NCBI RefSeq assembly: GCF_014651235.1
Contig: NZ_BMWM01000005.1
Coordinates: 1 to 64,000 of the forward strand
Direction: 5' to 3'
DNA: 64,000 bases
Source: Leuconostoc lactis KCTC 3528 = DSM 20202
GTDB lineage: Bacteria > Bacillota > Bacilli > Lactobacillales > Lactobacillaceae
Shown: positions 16,306-24,383 of the stretch, one piece after another
How the letters are laid out: every line of letters starts with the position of its first letter
Numbering within the stretch: the first letter of the stretch is position 1
The notes under the pieces: model-generated
Database searches by the model: none
What the model was told of the DNA's origin: nothing
Seen by the model: the letters and a program-made list of their open reading frames with translations, nothing else
Position numbers and translations under genes: made by a program

Positions 16306-18270
16306 ATGAAGTATGATGAAGTAGCAAAGCGCGTGGCAAAAGCGGTCGACCAAGACAACATTATTGCTGCAGCGCACTGTGCCACACGGTTACGACTTGT
16401 CGTCAAGGACGTCAAGAAAATTGATCAAGACGCTTTAGACAATGATCCGGATTTGAAAGGGACCTTTAACGCAAATGGTCAGTATCAAATCATTGTTGGA
16501 CCTGGAGATGTGAATGGTGTTTATGATGAATTTGTGAAGCTAACCGGCGTTAAACAAGCCTCAACAGATGACTTGAAGCAGATTGCCGCACAGTCTGGTA
16601 AGAAAAATCCAATTATGGATTTGATTAAAGTTTTGTCTGATATCTTTGTGCCACTGATTCCAGCCTTGGTTGCTGGTGGTCTACTAATGGCCTTGAATAA
16701 CATCTTGACCGGTGCTGGCATGTTTGGACCAAAGTCATTGGTTCAGATGTTCCCACAAATTACTGGCTTAGCTGAAATGGTTAACCTAATGGCGTCGGCA
16801 CCATTTGCCTTCTTACCCATTTTGATTGGGATTACAGCGACACGGCGGTTTGGTGGGAGTGAAATCCTGGGTGCTGCGGCTGGTATGATGTTGGTGATGC
16901 CAAGCTTGGTCAACGGTTATAACGTGGCTGAAGCGGTGTCAACTGGTAAGATGCCAACTTGGGATTTGTTTGGTTTGCATGTTGCCCAAGCTGGTTATCA
17001 AGGTCAAGTGTTACCAATTATCGGTGTTGCCTTTATTCTTGCCACTTTGGAAAAGTTCTTCCATAAGCATTTGAAAGGGGCGATTGACTTTACCTTTACG
17101 CCAATGCTTGCGATGCTGATTACAGGATTTGTGACCTTCATTGTGGTCGGACCAATCTTGCGCGTCATCTCAAACGGTATCACAGATGGTTTGACTTGGA
17201 TGGTGACAACCTTTGGCTTTATTGGTTATGGTATCTTTGGATCATTCTATTCAGCCATTGTGATTACTGGCTTGCATCAAAGTTTCCCAGCGATTGAAAC
17301 CCAATTGTTAGCCAATATCGCCAAAACTGGTGGTGACTTTATCTTCCCAATTGCAGCTTCAGCTAACGTGGCGCAAGGGGCCGCAACCTTTGCTATCTAT
17401 TTCTTGGCAAAGGGAAATCCAAAGATGCGTGCCTTGGCATCATCAGCCGGCGCCTCAGCGATGCTTGGTATCACTGAACCTGCCTTGTTTGGGGTCAACC
17501 TTAAGTACAAATTCCCATTCTTTATCGCCTTAGGGGCTTCTGGTGTTGCTAGCTTGATGATGGGCTTGTTCCATGTGATGTCCTCATCACTTGGCCCAGC
17601 TGGTTTGATTGGTTTCATTGCAATCCCAGCAAATAAGTGGGTTGGCTTCTTTATCTCAGTGATTATTGCCTTTGTGCTCGCGTTTGTGGTAACGTTTGTT
17701 TACGGCCGCTCACACATGCCTGCTTCAGATACACCAAAGGCACCAGTTGTGCCTGATGAAACAGTCGTTGCTGTTGGGTTTTCTGTAAATGCACCAGTTG
17801 CTGGGGCATTAGTGGATATTGCCACGGTAAATGATCCAGTTTTCTCAAGTGGTATGATGGGACAAGGTGTTGCGATTGAACCAAGTGATAATCAAATCGT
17901 AGCCCCAGCCGATGGCCTGATCACCGTTGCCTATGCGACAAAACACGCTTATGGCTTGAAAACAGATGACGGTGTTGAAGTATTAATTCACGTCGGAATT
18001 GATACGGTTAACTTGGAAGGTAAGGGCTTTACGTCAGAAGTTGTCCAAGGCCAATATGTCACGAAGGGGACAGTGCTTGGTACATTTGATAAGCAAGTCA
18101 TTGCTGATGCCGGCTATCCGGTCACAACGATGGTTGTGGTGACCAACAGTCAATCATATGAGAAAGTAGTGCATGACAAGCCGTTTGGGTCAAAGGTTGT
18201 CCCAACTGATGTTGTTCTGACTGCTGTACCCGAAGCATCGGCTGAAAATCTGATTGTTGCACCAGTTTAA
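16306..18270 (+). CDS. scrA: Sucrose PTS permease, IIBCA domains
   Basis: A 654-residue glucose-superfamily PTS permease that imports sucrose as sucrose-6-phosphate. IIB is at the N-terminus with the phospho-cysteine in AAHCATRLRLV. IIC follows (about residues 100-460) with some ten helices. IIA is at the C-terminus with both active-site histidine regions, KHAYGLKT and VLIHVGIDTVNL. All phosphorylation sites are thus present, in contrast to the IIA-like protein at 47068. AGAGGA precedes the ATG. scrB follows after nine bases. The promoter carries cre and a repressor operator. Confidence 0.93.
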   Translation: MKYDEVAKRVAKAVDQDNIIAAAHCATRLRLVVKDVKKIDQDALDNDPDLKGTFNANGQYQIIVGPGDVNGVYDEFVKLTGVKQASTDDLKQIAAQSGKKNPIMDLIKVLSDIFVPLIPALVAGGLLMALNNILTGAGMFGPKSLVQMFPQITGLAEMVNLMASAPFAFLPILIGITATRRFGGSEILGAAAGMMLVMPSLVNGYNVAEAVSTGKMPTWDLFGLHVAQAGYQGQVLPIIGVAFILATLEKFFHKHLKGAIDFTFTPMLAMLITGFVTFIVVGPILRVISNGITDGLTWMVTTFGFIGYGIFGSFYSAIVITGLHQSFPAIETQLLANIAKTGGDFIFPIAASANVAQGAATFAIYFLAKGNPKMRALASSAGASAMLGITEPALFGVNLKYKFPFFIALGASGVASLMMGLFHVMSSSLGPAGLIGFIAIPANKWVGFFISVIIAFVLAFVVTFVYGRSHMPASDTPKAPVVPDETVVAVGFSVNAPVAGALVDIATVNDPVFSSGMMGQGVAIEPSDNQIVAPADGLITVAYATKHAYGLKTDDGVEVLIHVGIDTVNLEGKGFTSEVVQGQYVTKGTVLGTFDKQVIADAGYPVTTMVVVTNSQSYEKVVHDKPFGSKVVPTDVVLTAVPEASAENLIVAPV

Positions 18271-18279
18271 GGAGTTTAA

Positions 18280-19551
18280 ATGTTAGTTACAAATGACACG
18301 ATTGCTTTTGAGAAATATCACTTATATCCAACCAAAGGGTTACTTAATGATCCCAACGGCCTCGTATTTTTTAAAGGACAGTACCACGTCTTTTACCAGT
18401 GGAATCCAAAGGCTTGCGACCATAAGTATAAAGAGTGGGGCCATTTTATTTCAGATGATTTGAAGACATGGCGTCGGGTTGAATCCGCTTTAAAGCCGTC
18501 ACTGGAAAATTTGGATTCGGCCGGTATATACTCGGGCGCCGCTTTTGTCAAAGATGATCGACTCTACGTCTTCTATACTGGTAACGTGCGCGATGCGGCT
18601 GGTCACAGTGTGAAATCATCACAAATGTGGGCGGTGAGTGATGATGGGATTCATTTTGAAAAACTCGGTGAATTATTTCCTCATCCGGCAGGGTTTACCA
18701 AAGATGTGCGAGATCCAATGGTTTGGCAGGGTGATAATGGACATTATTTCTTGATTTTAGGGGCGCAACACGATAATCAAGTTGGCGATATTATCATTTA
18801 TGAATCGGTTGATTTTAAGAACTGGACATTTAAAGGCTCATTGATAGGCGATCAATTACGCGACGTTCGTGGTTATATGCTGGAATGTCCAGGATTGATC
18901 ACTGTCGATGGCAAGCAAATCTTGATGTTTTCCCCACAAGGATTAGCACCAGATCGTGTGCATCATCGATATGAGAACATTCATAACACGGGGTATGTGA
19001 TTGGCACTTTTGATGAAACAACGGCACGTTTTCAGGTCGAAACAGACTTTGAAGAAGTTGATCAAGGGTTTGAATTCTATGCCCCACAGACTATGAACGC
19101 ACCTGACGGGCGACGCATCATGTGGGGATGGGCTGGTATGATGACACCCGAACGGGAAGCGGCTGTGCCAACAATTGCCACAGCCGATTGGGTACATGTG
19201 TTAACGGTACCACGGGCATTACACGTCACAGCCGATAATCACCTCGTGCAACGCCCAATTGAAGAAATTTTGGCGCCAACAGTGCTTGACATTCAGTCAC
19301 TTGATCATCTGACGGTTGGTCAATATCGTGTACAGACTGATACGGATTGGTCGGTGGCCCTGGGTGATCATGCTACATTAAAGCGAGTGGGCCAAACGTT
19401 GTATTTTGAACGGCAACAGTGGGAAGATCATCGTTTAGATACGCGTCAAATGACGGGCAACCTTGATGAACTCTTGCTGATTGTAGACAATGATGTGATT
19501 GAAGTTTATACTGAAGATGGTTTGCAGGTTATGACGGGACGTTATTTCTAG
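18280..19551 (+). CDS. scrB: Sucrose-6-phosphate hydrolase (GH32)
   Basis: A cytoplasmic GH32 enzyme that splits sucrose-6-phosphate into glucose-6-phosphate and fructose. The catalytic nucleophile motif is LLNDPNGLVFF, the transition-state motif is VRDPMVW, and the acid/base is in MLECPGLI. The five-bladed propeller is followed by a shortened C-terminal beta-sandwich: 423 residues against about 450-490 in many homologues. AGGAG precedes the ATG, nine bases after the scrA stop, so the two genes are co-transcribed. Confidence 0.93.
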   Translation: MLVTNDTIAFEKYHLYPTKGLLNDPNGLVFFKGQYHVFYQWNPKACDHKYKEWGHFISDDLKTWRRVESALKPSLENLDSAGIYSGAAFVKDDRLYVFYTGNVRDAAGHSVKSSQMWAVSDDGIHFEKLGELFPHPAGFTKDVRDPMVWQGDNGHYFLILGAQHDNQVGDIIIYESVDFKNWTFKGSLIGDQLRDVRGYMLECPGLITVDGKQILMFSPQGLAPDRVHHRYENIHNTGYVIGTFDETTARFQVETDFEEVDQGFEFYAPQTMNAPDGRRIMWGWAGMMTPEREAAVPTIATADWVHVLTVPRALHVTADNHLVQRPIEEILAPTVLDIQSLDHLTVGQYRVQTDTDWSVALGDHATLKRVGQTLYFERQQWEDHRLDTRQMTGNLDELLLIVDNDVIEVYTEDGLQVMTGRYF

Positions 19552-19632
19552 GCAGCTATTGTGATATTGAAGACGCTAGTACGTAAAGGTGTTGATCAAA
19601 ATAGGGTTAACATCGCATAAAGAGGTAAAAGA

Positions 19633-20499
19633 ATGGGACTATTAGGTGCAATTGAAGCAGGTGGTACAAAGTTTGTGGTGGCTGTTGCTGATGAGAATTT
19701 TAACATTATCGATCGGACAGCATTTCCAACATTAGATGGCGAAAAGACGTTAGATCAGGTCATTGCGTTCTTTGACCAATATGATAACATCGACGCCATT
19801 GGGATTGCCGCCTTTGGGCCAATTGATATTGTGCCTGAATCAAAGACTTACGGTTATGTCCTCGACACGCCAAAACACGGCTGGGCAGGGTATAATTTCT
19901 TAGGCCGGATGAAGGCTTGGCGTGATATTCCTTATTACTGGACCACGGATGTCAATGGGGCTGGTTGGGCTGAGTTTACCACAGGGGCTGCCAAAGACGT
20001 TGACAATATGGTGTATTTGACAGTCGGCACGGGTGTTGGGGCCGGTATTGTCTCTGGTGGACACCTTGTCAGTGGTTATGGTCACCCAGAAGCCGGTCAC
20101 ATTTTCTTGCAAAAGCATCCAGAAGACACGTATGCGGGTCATTGCCCATTCCACGGTGCGAACTGTTTGGAAGGTTTGGCAGCTGGACCAGCCATCGAAG
20201 AACGTTGGGGTATGAGTGCCAAGGAAATTCCTGATGATCATTTGGCATGGCGGATGGAAGCCTTCTACTTGGCACAAGCCATATTGGATTATACGATGAT
20301 CTTGCGCCCAGAAAAGGTGGTACTTGGTGGCGGCGTCCCACACCGTGAGATTCTTTTCCCCTTAATTCGGGAAAGCTTTGCGGAACAGATGAGCGATTAT
20401 TTGGCAGTGCCACCATTGGATGACTATATTGTGCCAGTGGCTAATGGCGACAATGCCGGCATCCTCGGTTGCTTCTATTTGGCGAAAACATTACTATAA
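19633..20499 (+). CDS. scrK: ROK-family fructokinase
   Basis: A 288-residue ROK kinase that phosphorylates the fructose released by ScrB to fructose-6-phosphate. GAIEAGGTKFV is the N-terminal ATP motif, TVGTGVGAGIVSGG is the second phosphate loop, GHPEAGH marks the substrate site, and HCPFHGANCLEG is the zinc-binding H-C-H-C motif of the family. AAAGAGG precedes the ATG. The 81-base gap after scrB has no clear terminator, so it is probably part of the same operon. It shares a terminator with the convergent RNase H-like gene. Confidence 0.93.
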   Translation: MGLLGAIEAGGTKFVVAVADENFNIIDRTAFPTLDGEKTLDQVIAFFDQYDNIDAIGIAAFGPIDIVPESKTYGYVLDTPKHGWAGYNFLGRMKAWRDIPYYWTTDVNGAGWAEFTTGAAKDVDNMVYLTVGTGVGAGIVSGGHLVSGYGHPEAGHIFLQKHPEDTYAGHCPFHGANCLEGLAAGPAIEERWGMSAKEIPDDHLAWRMEAFYLAQAILDYTMILRPEKVVLGGGVPHREILFPLIRESFAEQMSDYLAVPPLDDYIVPVANGDNAGILGCFYLAKTLL

Positions 20500-20502
20500 A
20501 AA

Positions 20503-20541
20503 ATAAAACCGACAAGCCATTAATTGGTTTGTCGGTTTTTT
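20503..20541. terminator. Bidirectional terminator between scrK and rnhA-like gene
   Basis: ACCGACAA (20508-20515) pairs with TTGTCGGT (20529-20536) with flanking A-run and T-run, so it works on both strands. Confidence 0.9.
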
Positions 20542-20909
20542 AGTGCCTGTAAGGCTAAGTTGTGGGCGCCAAGATTGTCTTTTTCTGGCAACCATTGACT
20601 AAGGACGAGGGTACGAGACGCTAATAATGCCAAAATGTCATCGACTTCGGGTTGATAATGTTTGGCGTATTGTTTGTGTAACGCCTCAACTAATAATTTA
20701 GAATCACTATAAATGGTTAAAATATCCGTGTTAGGAGGTAATTGCTTTAACGCCCAAATCAAGGCTTGAAACTCCGCCGCGTGGTTATCCAAAGATTCAA
20801 ATAGGGGCGACTTAAATTGTTGCTGCTGTTTTTGTTGGATTAGCACGGCACCGGCAGCGCTGAGGCCAGTGTTGGGCTCACGTGCGGCATCGACGTAAAG
20901 GGTAAGCAA
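20520..20909 (-). CDS. RNase HI family protein
   Basis: A 129-residue single-domain RNase H fold protein, expected to degrade RNA in RNA-DNA hybrids. Three acidic active-site residues are visible: Asp in LYVDAAREP, Glu in HAAEFQALIWAL and Asp in IYSDSKLL. The fourth, usually Asp in AD-LA, is His here (NLGAHNLALQAL), as in the RVT_3-type subfamily. It starts at TTG 20909, with GAGG eight bases before. It lies downstream of fba on the same strand with a gap of 122 bases that holds a TATAAT box. Related proteins occur widely in lactobacilli, with unclear roles. Confidence 0.82.
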   Translation of the reverse strand: MLTLYVDAAREPNTGLSAAGAVLIQQKQQQQFKSPLFESLDNHAAEFQALIWALKQLPPNTDILTIYSDSKLLVEALHKQYAKHYQPEVDDILALLASRTLVLSQWLPEKDNLGAHNLALQALKNRQTN

Positions 20910-21031
20910 TGGTTTTTCCTCGGCAAATAGTTTTTTAAGACAAATCTGATTGTGATACTGTCATATTGTTTCCTATTATAGCGGGTTTTTAACCAAAAAT
21001 GTACTATTTTTAAGTCTGTGGTTGAGGCACG

Positions 21032-21913
21032 TTAGTTTTTAAAAGGGGCGCCGAAAACAGCTAAGCGATCAGCTAAACTTGCTTCAATGGCAGTGACACC
21101 TGGTGCCAATAATTTTCTTGGATCATAGTTTTTACCAATTAAATCTTGGTCGGTTAAAATAAATTCGCGTAATGCTTGATGAAAGGCTAATTGTGCTTCA
21201 GTATTCACATTAACTTTGGCAACACCTATGCGAATGGCTGTTTTGATTTGATCATCTGGGACACCCGATCCACCATGTAAAACAAACGGCACTTTATGGT
21301 TGGTGATGGCGTCTAGTGTGGTTGTTAATTGTTGGAGATGGGGCAGGTTTAGTCCTTGCCAATTAGCGGGGTAACGGCCGTGAATATTGCCAATACCGGC
21401 AGCAATGAAATCAATTTGAGTTTCAATCATGGCAATGGCATCAGCAATTGCGGCAATTTCACCAGTGCCAATGATACCATCCTCTTCGCCGCCGATACTG
21501 CCAACTTCAGCTTCCACTGAAATATCTTGTGCATGGGCTAAAGCGACAATTTCACGCGTTTTGGCTAAATTTTCCGCTAATGGTAAATGCGAACCGTCAA
21601 ACATAACCGACGTAAAACCAGCTTGAATAGCGGCTTTGGCCGCCTCGTAGTCACCATGGTCAAGGTGAATGGCAATGGGTACCGTAATATTTAGGGCGTC
21701 ATCAAGGTTGCGAATCAATTGTGCAACGGTTTTAAACCCACCCATATAGTTAACAGCGCCCATTGAGATAGCAATGATCGTCGGGGCTTGTTTTGCTTGT
21801 GCGACTCGGAGGATTGCTTGTGTCCATTCAAGGTTATTGGTATTAAAAGCACCTACGGCGTAGCCGTGATCACGGGCTGTTTGTACAATAGCTTTACCAG
21901 AAACAATTGTCAT
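21032..21913 (-). CDS. fba: Class II fructose-bisphosphate aldolase
   Basis: A 293-residue zinc-dependent class II aldolase, splitting fructose-1,6-bisphosphate (or tagatose-1,6-bisphosphate). Visible motifs: VGAFNTNN at the N-terminus, the catalytic and zinc-binding IHLDHGDYE, EAEVGSIGGEEDG, VLHGGSGVPDDQ and VNVNTEAQLAFH. The ribosome site is weak. In an obligate heterofermenter it would serve gluconeogenesis or a partial pathway rather than main glycolysis; this depends on the inferred genus. A cre-like site lies 222 bases upstream. The tagatose alternative cannot be excluded. Confidence 0.9.
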   Translation of the reverse strand: MTIVSGKAIVQTARDHGYAVGAFNTNNLEWTQAILRVAQAKQAPTIIAISMGAVNYMGGFKTVAQLIRNLDDALNITVPIAIHLDHGDYEAAKAAIQAGFTSVMFDGSHLPLAENLAKTREIVALAHAQDISVEAEVGSIGGEEDGIIGTGEIAAIADAIAMIETQIDFIAAGIGNIHGRYPANWQGLNLPHLQQLTTTLDAITNHKVPFVLHGGSGVPDDQIKTAIRIGVAKVNVNTEAQLAFHQALREFILTDQDLIGKNYDPRKLLAPGVTAIEASLADRLAVFGAPFKN

Positions 21914-22134
21914 AATTTATTCTCAACTTTCTTTGGTTTAGATTGGGTTGTCGCGAAAAAGTGGGTCATCATGCTGTTGGAATTCGGCTATTTCAAAGGC
22001 TAGTTAATAAGGCGTTTAGACTAGACCAATTGATCATTTTTGTTAAAGATATTAAGCCTGCTAGTCGATAAACGTCATGTATTAGCGATGTTAAAGCCAT
22101 CAATGTTTGGTCAACAGCGGACGATCCTCTGTTT

Positions 22135-22148
22135 TGGAAACGCTTACA
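22135..22148 (-). promoter_or_regulatory. cre-like site upstream of fba
   Basis: Read on the minus strand, TGTAAGCGTTTCCA matches the cre consensus with one mismatch. It lies just downstream of the minus-strand TATAAT, where CcpA could control fba. Confidence 0.55.
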
Positions 22149-22196
22149 TTTTCGCTATAGAAAACATTATACCGTGTCAAAAAAATAAAGCACCAT

Positions 22197-22218
22197 AGAC
22201 CAATTTTAAAATTGGTCT
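22197..22218. repeat. 22-base perfect palindrome
   Basis: AGACCAATTTT and its exact reverse complement AAAATTGGTCT abut with no spacer. It sits between the fba and EbsA-like promoters. With no loop and no good T-run it looks more like a protein-binding operator than a terminator. Confidence 0.6.
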
Positions 22219-22303
22219 TATATTTGATTGTATAATTTTGGTAAAAGTGCCACGCTTTGTAGGTTAGATCCACAGAGCGGTACCAACGTCTGACAACTAT
22301 TTG

Positions 22304-22312
22304 TGGTACAAT
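22304..22312 (+). promoter_or_regulatory. Extended -10 promoter of the EbsA-like gene
   Basis: TGGTACAAT (TGn plus TACAAT) lies 132 bases before the start codon. No good -35 is visible. Confidence 0.5.
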
Positions 22313-22444
22313 AGTTCTAGCTAATTTCCGATAAAAATTTAAGAAATATGACAAAAAAACTTGAAAAATAGTGGCAAATGCCATCTGAAAATTGTCAGAT
22401 AGCGCAGTAATAGCGTATATTTTCATTGAATGAGAGGTAAACAC

Positions 22445-22846
22445 ATGATTCCAAAGCGTGGGTTCTTTCAACCCTTAGAAATAACGGGCCAAATTAGTTG
22501 GTTATGGTGGGGAATTGCGCTGTTGGCTGGTCTCATTACTTGGAGTGAGTTGGAGTTCAAACTCGTCCTACCAGTGATTGGTTACCTGATCATCGTCCTC
22601 TTATTAGGCTTGATTCTTGTTTTACGCCGACGCGTATATATCGTCGGACCACGACTATTTTTAGGGCATGTCTTGACGTCAGAATATGAAGAAATTTCAC
22701 TTGTGAAAGTTGAAAATTGGCAATTAAATGGGCACGTATTACAATTCACACGTGCCGGCCGTGATCGGAAATATTGGTTGAGTAAAAATATCACACAACA
22801 AGTTAAGGATTATATGAATACCCATGACGGACAAAATCACAATTAA
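22445..22846 (+). CDS. EbsA-like membrane protein
   Basis: A 133-residue protein with two adjacent hydrophobic helices near the N-terminus (LWWGIALLAGLITW and VIGYLIIVLLLGLILVL), then RRRVYIVGPRLFLG and a soluble C-terminal part with a PH-like pattern of short strands. This resembles the EbsA-like family of Lactobacillales, whose function is unknown. I start at 22445, seven bases after GAGAGG, not at the ATG at 22430 that lies upstream of the ribosome site. Its end overlaps the start of the pseudouridine synthase gene by 23 bases, so they are co-expressed. Family name is tentative. Confidence 0.6.
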   Translation: MIPKRGFFQPLEITGQISWLWWGIALLAGLITWSELEFKLVLPVIGYLIIVLLLGLILVLRRRVYIVGPRLFLGHVLTSEYEEISLVKVENWQLNGHVLQFTRAGRDRKYWLSKNITQQVKDYMNTHDGQNHN

Positions 22847-23750
22847 TATCACAGATCAAACGGGCCGAATTGATGCCATTTTGGCAAATCAAAACTTACC
22901 GTATTCCCGTACAGTTTTAGCAAATTGGGTACAATCAGGCGAAGTGCTTGTTAACGGACAACGGGTGAAGCGCTCGTACAAAGTCACTGCCGGCGATGTG
23001 ATTAGCATTCAGCCACCAGTCGTACAGCCGACCGAAATTGTCGCCGAAGCGATGCCATTAGACATTGTGTATGAAGATGCAGATTTATTAGTGGTCAATA
23101 AGCCACAAGGGATGGTTGTGCACCCAGCAGCAGGGCATACGTCTGGCACATTGGTGAATGGTTTGTTACACCATGCACCATTATCGACGATTAATGGCGA
23201 ATTCCGACCAGGGATTGTCCATCGCATTGACCGTGACACCAGTGGGTTATTAATGGTTGCCAAAAACGATCAAGCTCATCAAGCACTCTCTGCACAATTG
23301 AAAGCGCATAAAAACGACCGTATTTACTATGCACTCGTTCGCGGTGAATTTGAAGAAAATACTGGGACAATTAACGCACCAATCGCCCGTCACGCTATTG
23401 ACCGTAAAAAGCAAGCGGTCCAAGAAGGCGGACGTGAAGCGGTGACGCATTTTGAAGTGATCGCCCGTTACGTTGGTTATACGTTACTCAAGGTGCGCTT
23501 AGAAACTGGTCGTACGCATCAAATCCGTGTCCATTTAACTTACATTGGCCATCCTATTGTTGGGGATCCAGTTTATGGTGGCGCACAAAAGCTACCTGGC
23601 GTGCATTTAGCAGGTCAATTATTACACGCCAAAACACTATCGCTAACCCAACCAACAACTGGGGAAACCCTTACGTTTGATAGTGAAATACCCGCATATT
23701 TTGCGCAGGCTTTAGCAACTTTAACCCCAATTAATCCGCAACATGATTAA
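22824..23750 (+). CDS. RluD/RluA-type 23S rRNA pseudouridine synthase
   Basis: A 308-residue enzyme that isomerises uridines in RNA. An N-terminal S4 RNA-binding domain (residues about 14-75, with LANWVQSGEVLVNGQRV) precedes the RluA catalytic domain: VVNKPQGMVVHPAAGH, the catalytic Asp in VHRIDRDTSGLLMVAK, and LETGRTHQIRVHL. Length and S4 domain match RluD of Firmicutes (YlyB/YjbO group). In Bacillus and lactobacilli such a gene also lies beside pyrR, which agrees with the neighbour here. Exact target uridines cannot be read from sequence. Confidence 0.92.
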   Translation: MTDKITINITDQTGRIDAILANQNLPYSRTVLANWVQSGEVLVNGQRVKRSYKVTAGDVISIQPPVVQPTEIVAEAMPLDIVYEDADLLVVNKPQGMVVHPAAGHTSGTLVNGLLHHAPLSTINGEFRPGIVHRIDRDTSGLLMVAKNDQAHQALSAQLKAHKNDRIYYALVRGEFEENTGTINAPIARHAIDRKKQAVQEGGREAVTHFEVIARYVGYTLLKVRLETGRTHQIRVHLTYIGHPIVGDPVYGGAQKLPGVHLAGQLLHAKTLSLTQPTTGETLTFDSEIPAYFAQALATLTPINPQHD

Positions 23751-23761
23751 TAACAGATAAG

Positions 23762-23799
23762 AAAGGAGCTGTGTGGTTGTGTAACCGCATAACGAGAAT
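23762..23799 (+). promoter_or_regulatory. Shine-Dalgarno and hairpin before pyrR
   Basis: AAAGGAG (23762-23768) is 31 bases from the pyrR ATG (23800). Between them GTGGTT (23773-23778) pairs with AACCGC (23783-23788) around the tetraloop GTGT, extendable by two outer pairs. No PyrR-binding attenuator was recognised. A GTG at 23771 could open a 16-codon ORF overlapping pyrR. Confidence 0.55.
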
Positions 23800-24327
23800 A
23801 TGGCAAATAAAGAAGTATTAGACAACGCATCATTACAACGTGCGTTGACGCGTATTACTTACGAGATTATTGAACGTAACAAGGGCGGGCAAGATCTTGT
23901 CTTGGTCGGCATTAAGACACGTGGTGAATTCTTAGCTCATCGGATCGCGAATCGTCTAGAACAATTAGAAGGGGTTAAGATCCCAGTGATGGCCATTGAC
24001 ATCACTAATTTTCGTGATGATGTTTTGAATCGTGATGATAGTTTAGGTCTAAATGCTGAAGAAAAAACCAATATTTCGGATAAAAATATTGTGTTAATCG
24101 ACGATGTGTTGTTTACAGGTCGCACAATCCGCGCCGCGTTGGATGCCTTGATTCACATTGGCCGACCAAATACCATTGCTTTGGCGGTACTGGTTGATCG
24201 TGGGCATCGGGAACTCCCAATTCGCGCAGACTTTGTTGGGAAAAATATTCCAACGGCGCAAAATGAAAAGATCAAGGTCTTGGTCCAAGAAATTGACGGC
24301 CGTGACGCCGTTGAAATTGTCCATTAA
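23800..24327 (+). CDS. pyrR: PyrR, pyrimidine operon regulator / uracil phosphoribosyltransferase
   Basis: A 175-residue PyrR protein: an RNA-binding attenuation regulator that senses UMP/UTP and also has uracil phosphoribosyltransferase activity. The PRPP motif [17 protein letters not shown] is intact, as are [16 protein letters not shown] and the C-terminal [15 protein letters not shown]. Normally PyrR controls the pyr biosynthetic genes by binding leader RNA. Here the next genes are the CarA-like and CarB-like proteins, which appear catalytically dead. The start codon is separated from its ribosome site by a hairpin. Confidence 0.95.
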   Translation: MANKEVLDNASLQRALTRITYEIIERNKGGQDLVLVGIKTRGEFLAHRIANRLEQLEGVKIPVMAIDITNFRDDVLNRDDSLGLNAEEKTNISDKNIVLIDDVLFTGRTIRAALDALIHIGRPNTIALAVLVDRGHRELPIRADFVGKNIPTAQNEKIKVLVQEIDGRDAVEIVH

Positions 24328-24328
24328 T

Positions 24329-24383
24329 AGGAGATATAAAGTAGGTTATTTAGCAATTTTATGACCTATTGTGAGTAATAGAT
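24329..24383 (+). promoter_or_regulatory. Shine-Dalgarno and hairpin before the carA-like gene
   Basis: AGGAGA (24329-24334) lies 49 bases from the ATG (24384). AGTAGGTTAT (24340-24349) pairs with ATGACCTATT (24361-24370), ten pairs with two G-U, leaving 13 bases to the ATG. No start codon follows the ribosome site at usual spacing, which weakens a leader-ORF explanation here. Confidence 0.6.

Larger units (their letters stand above)
21914..22444. other. Long intergenic region between fba and the EbsA-like gene
   Basis: This 531-base gap separates divergently transcribed genes. It holds a cre-like site (22135-22148), a 22-base perfect palindrome (22197-22218), a TATAAT on the minus strand near 22166-22171 that may serve fba, and an extended -10 for the plus strand (22304-22312). 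No convincing ORF is seen. The region is clearly more AT-rich than its surroundings. Confidence 0.6.

Noticed and set aside
16121-16339. The open frame of the LacI-type regulator extends 73 codons upstream of 16120.
   Set aside because: The extension crosses the scrA promoter, cre and operator, lacks a ribosome site, and LacI proteins start just before the TI-DIA helix; it is non-coding.
23754-24383. A classic PyrR attenuator before pyrR or the carA-like gene.
   Set aside because: No PyrR-binding consensus loop and no terminator with T-run were found; the hairpins there lie between ribosome site and start codon instead.
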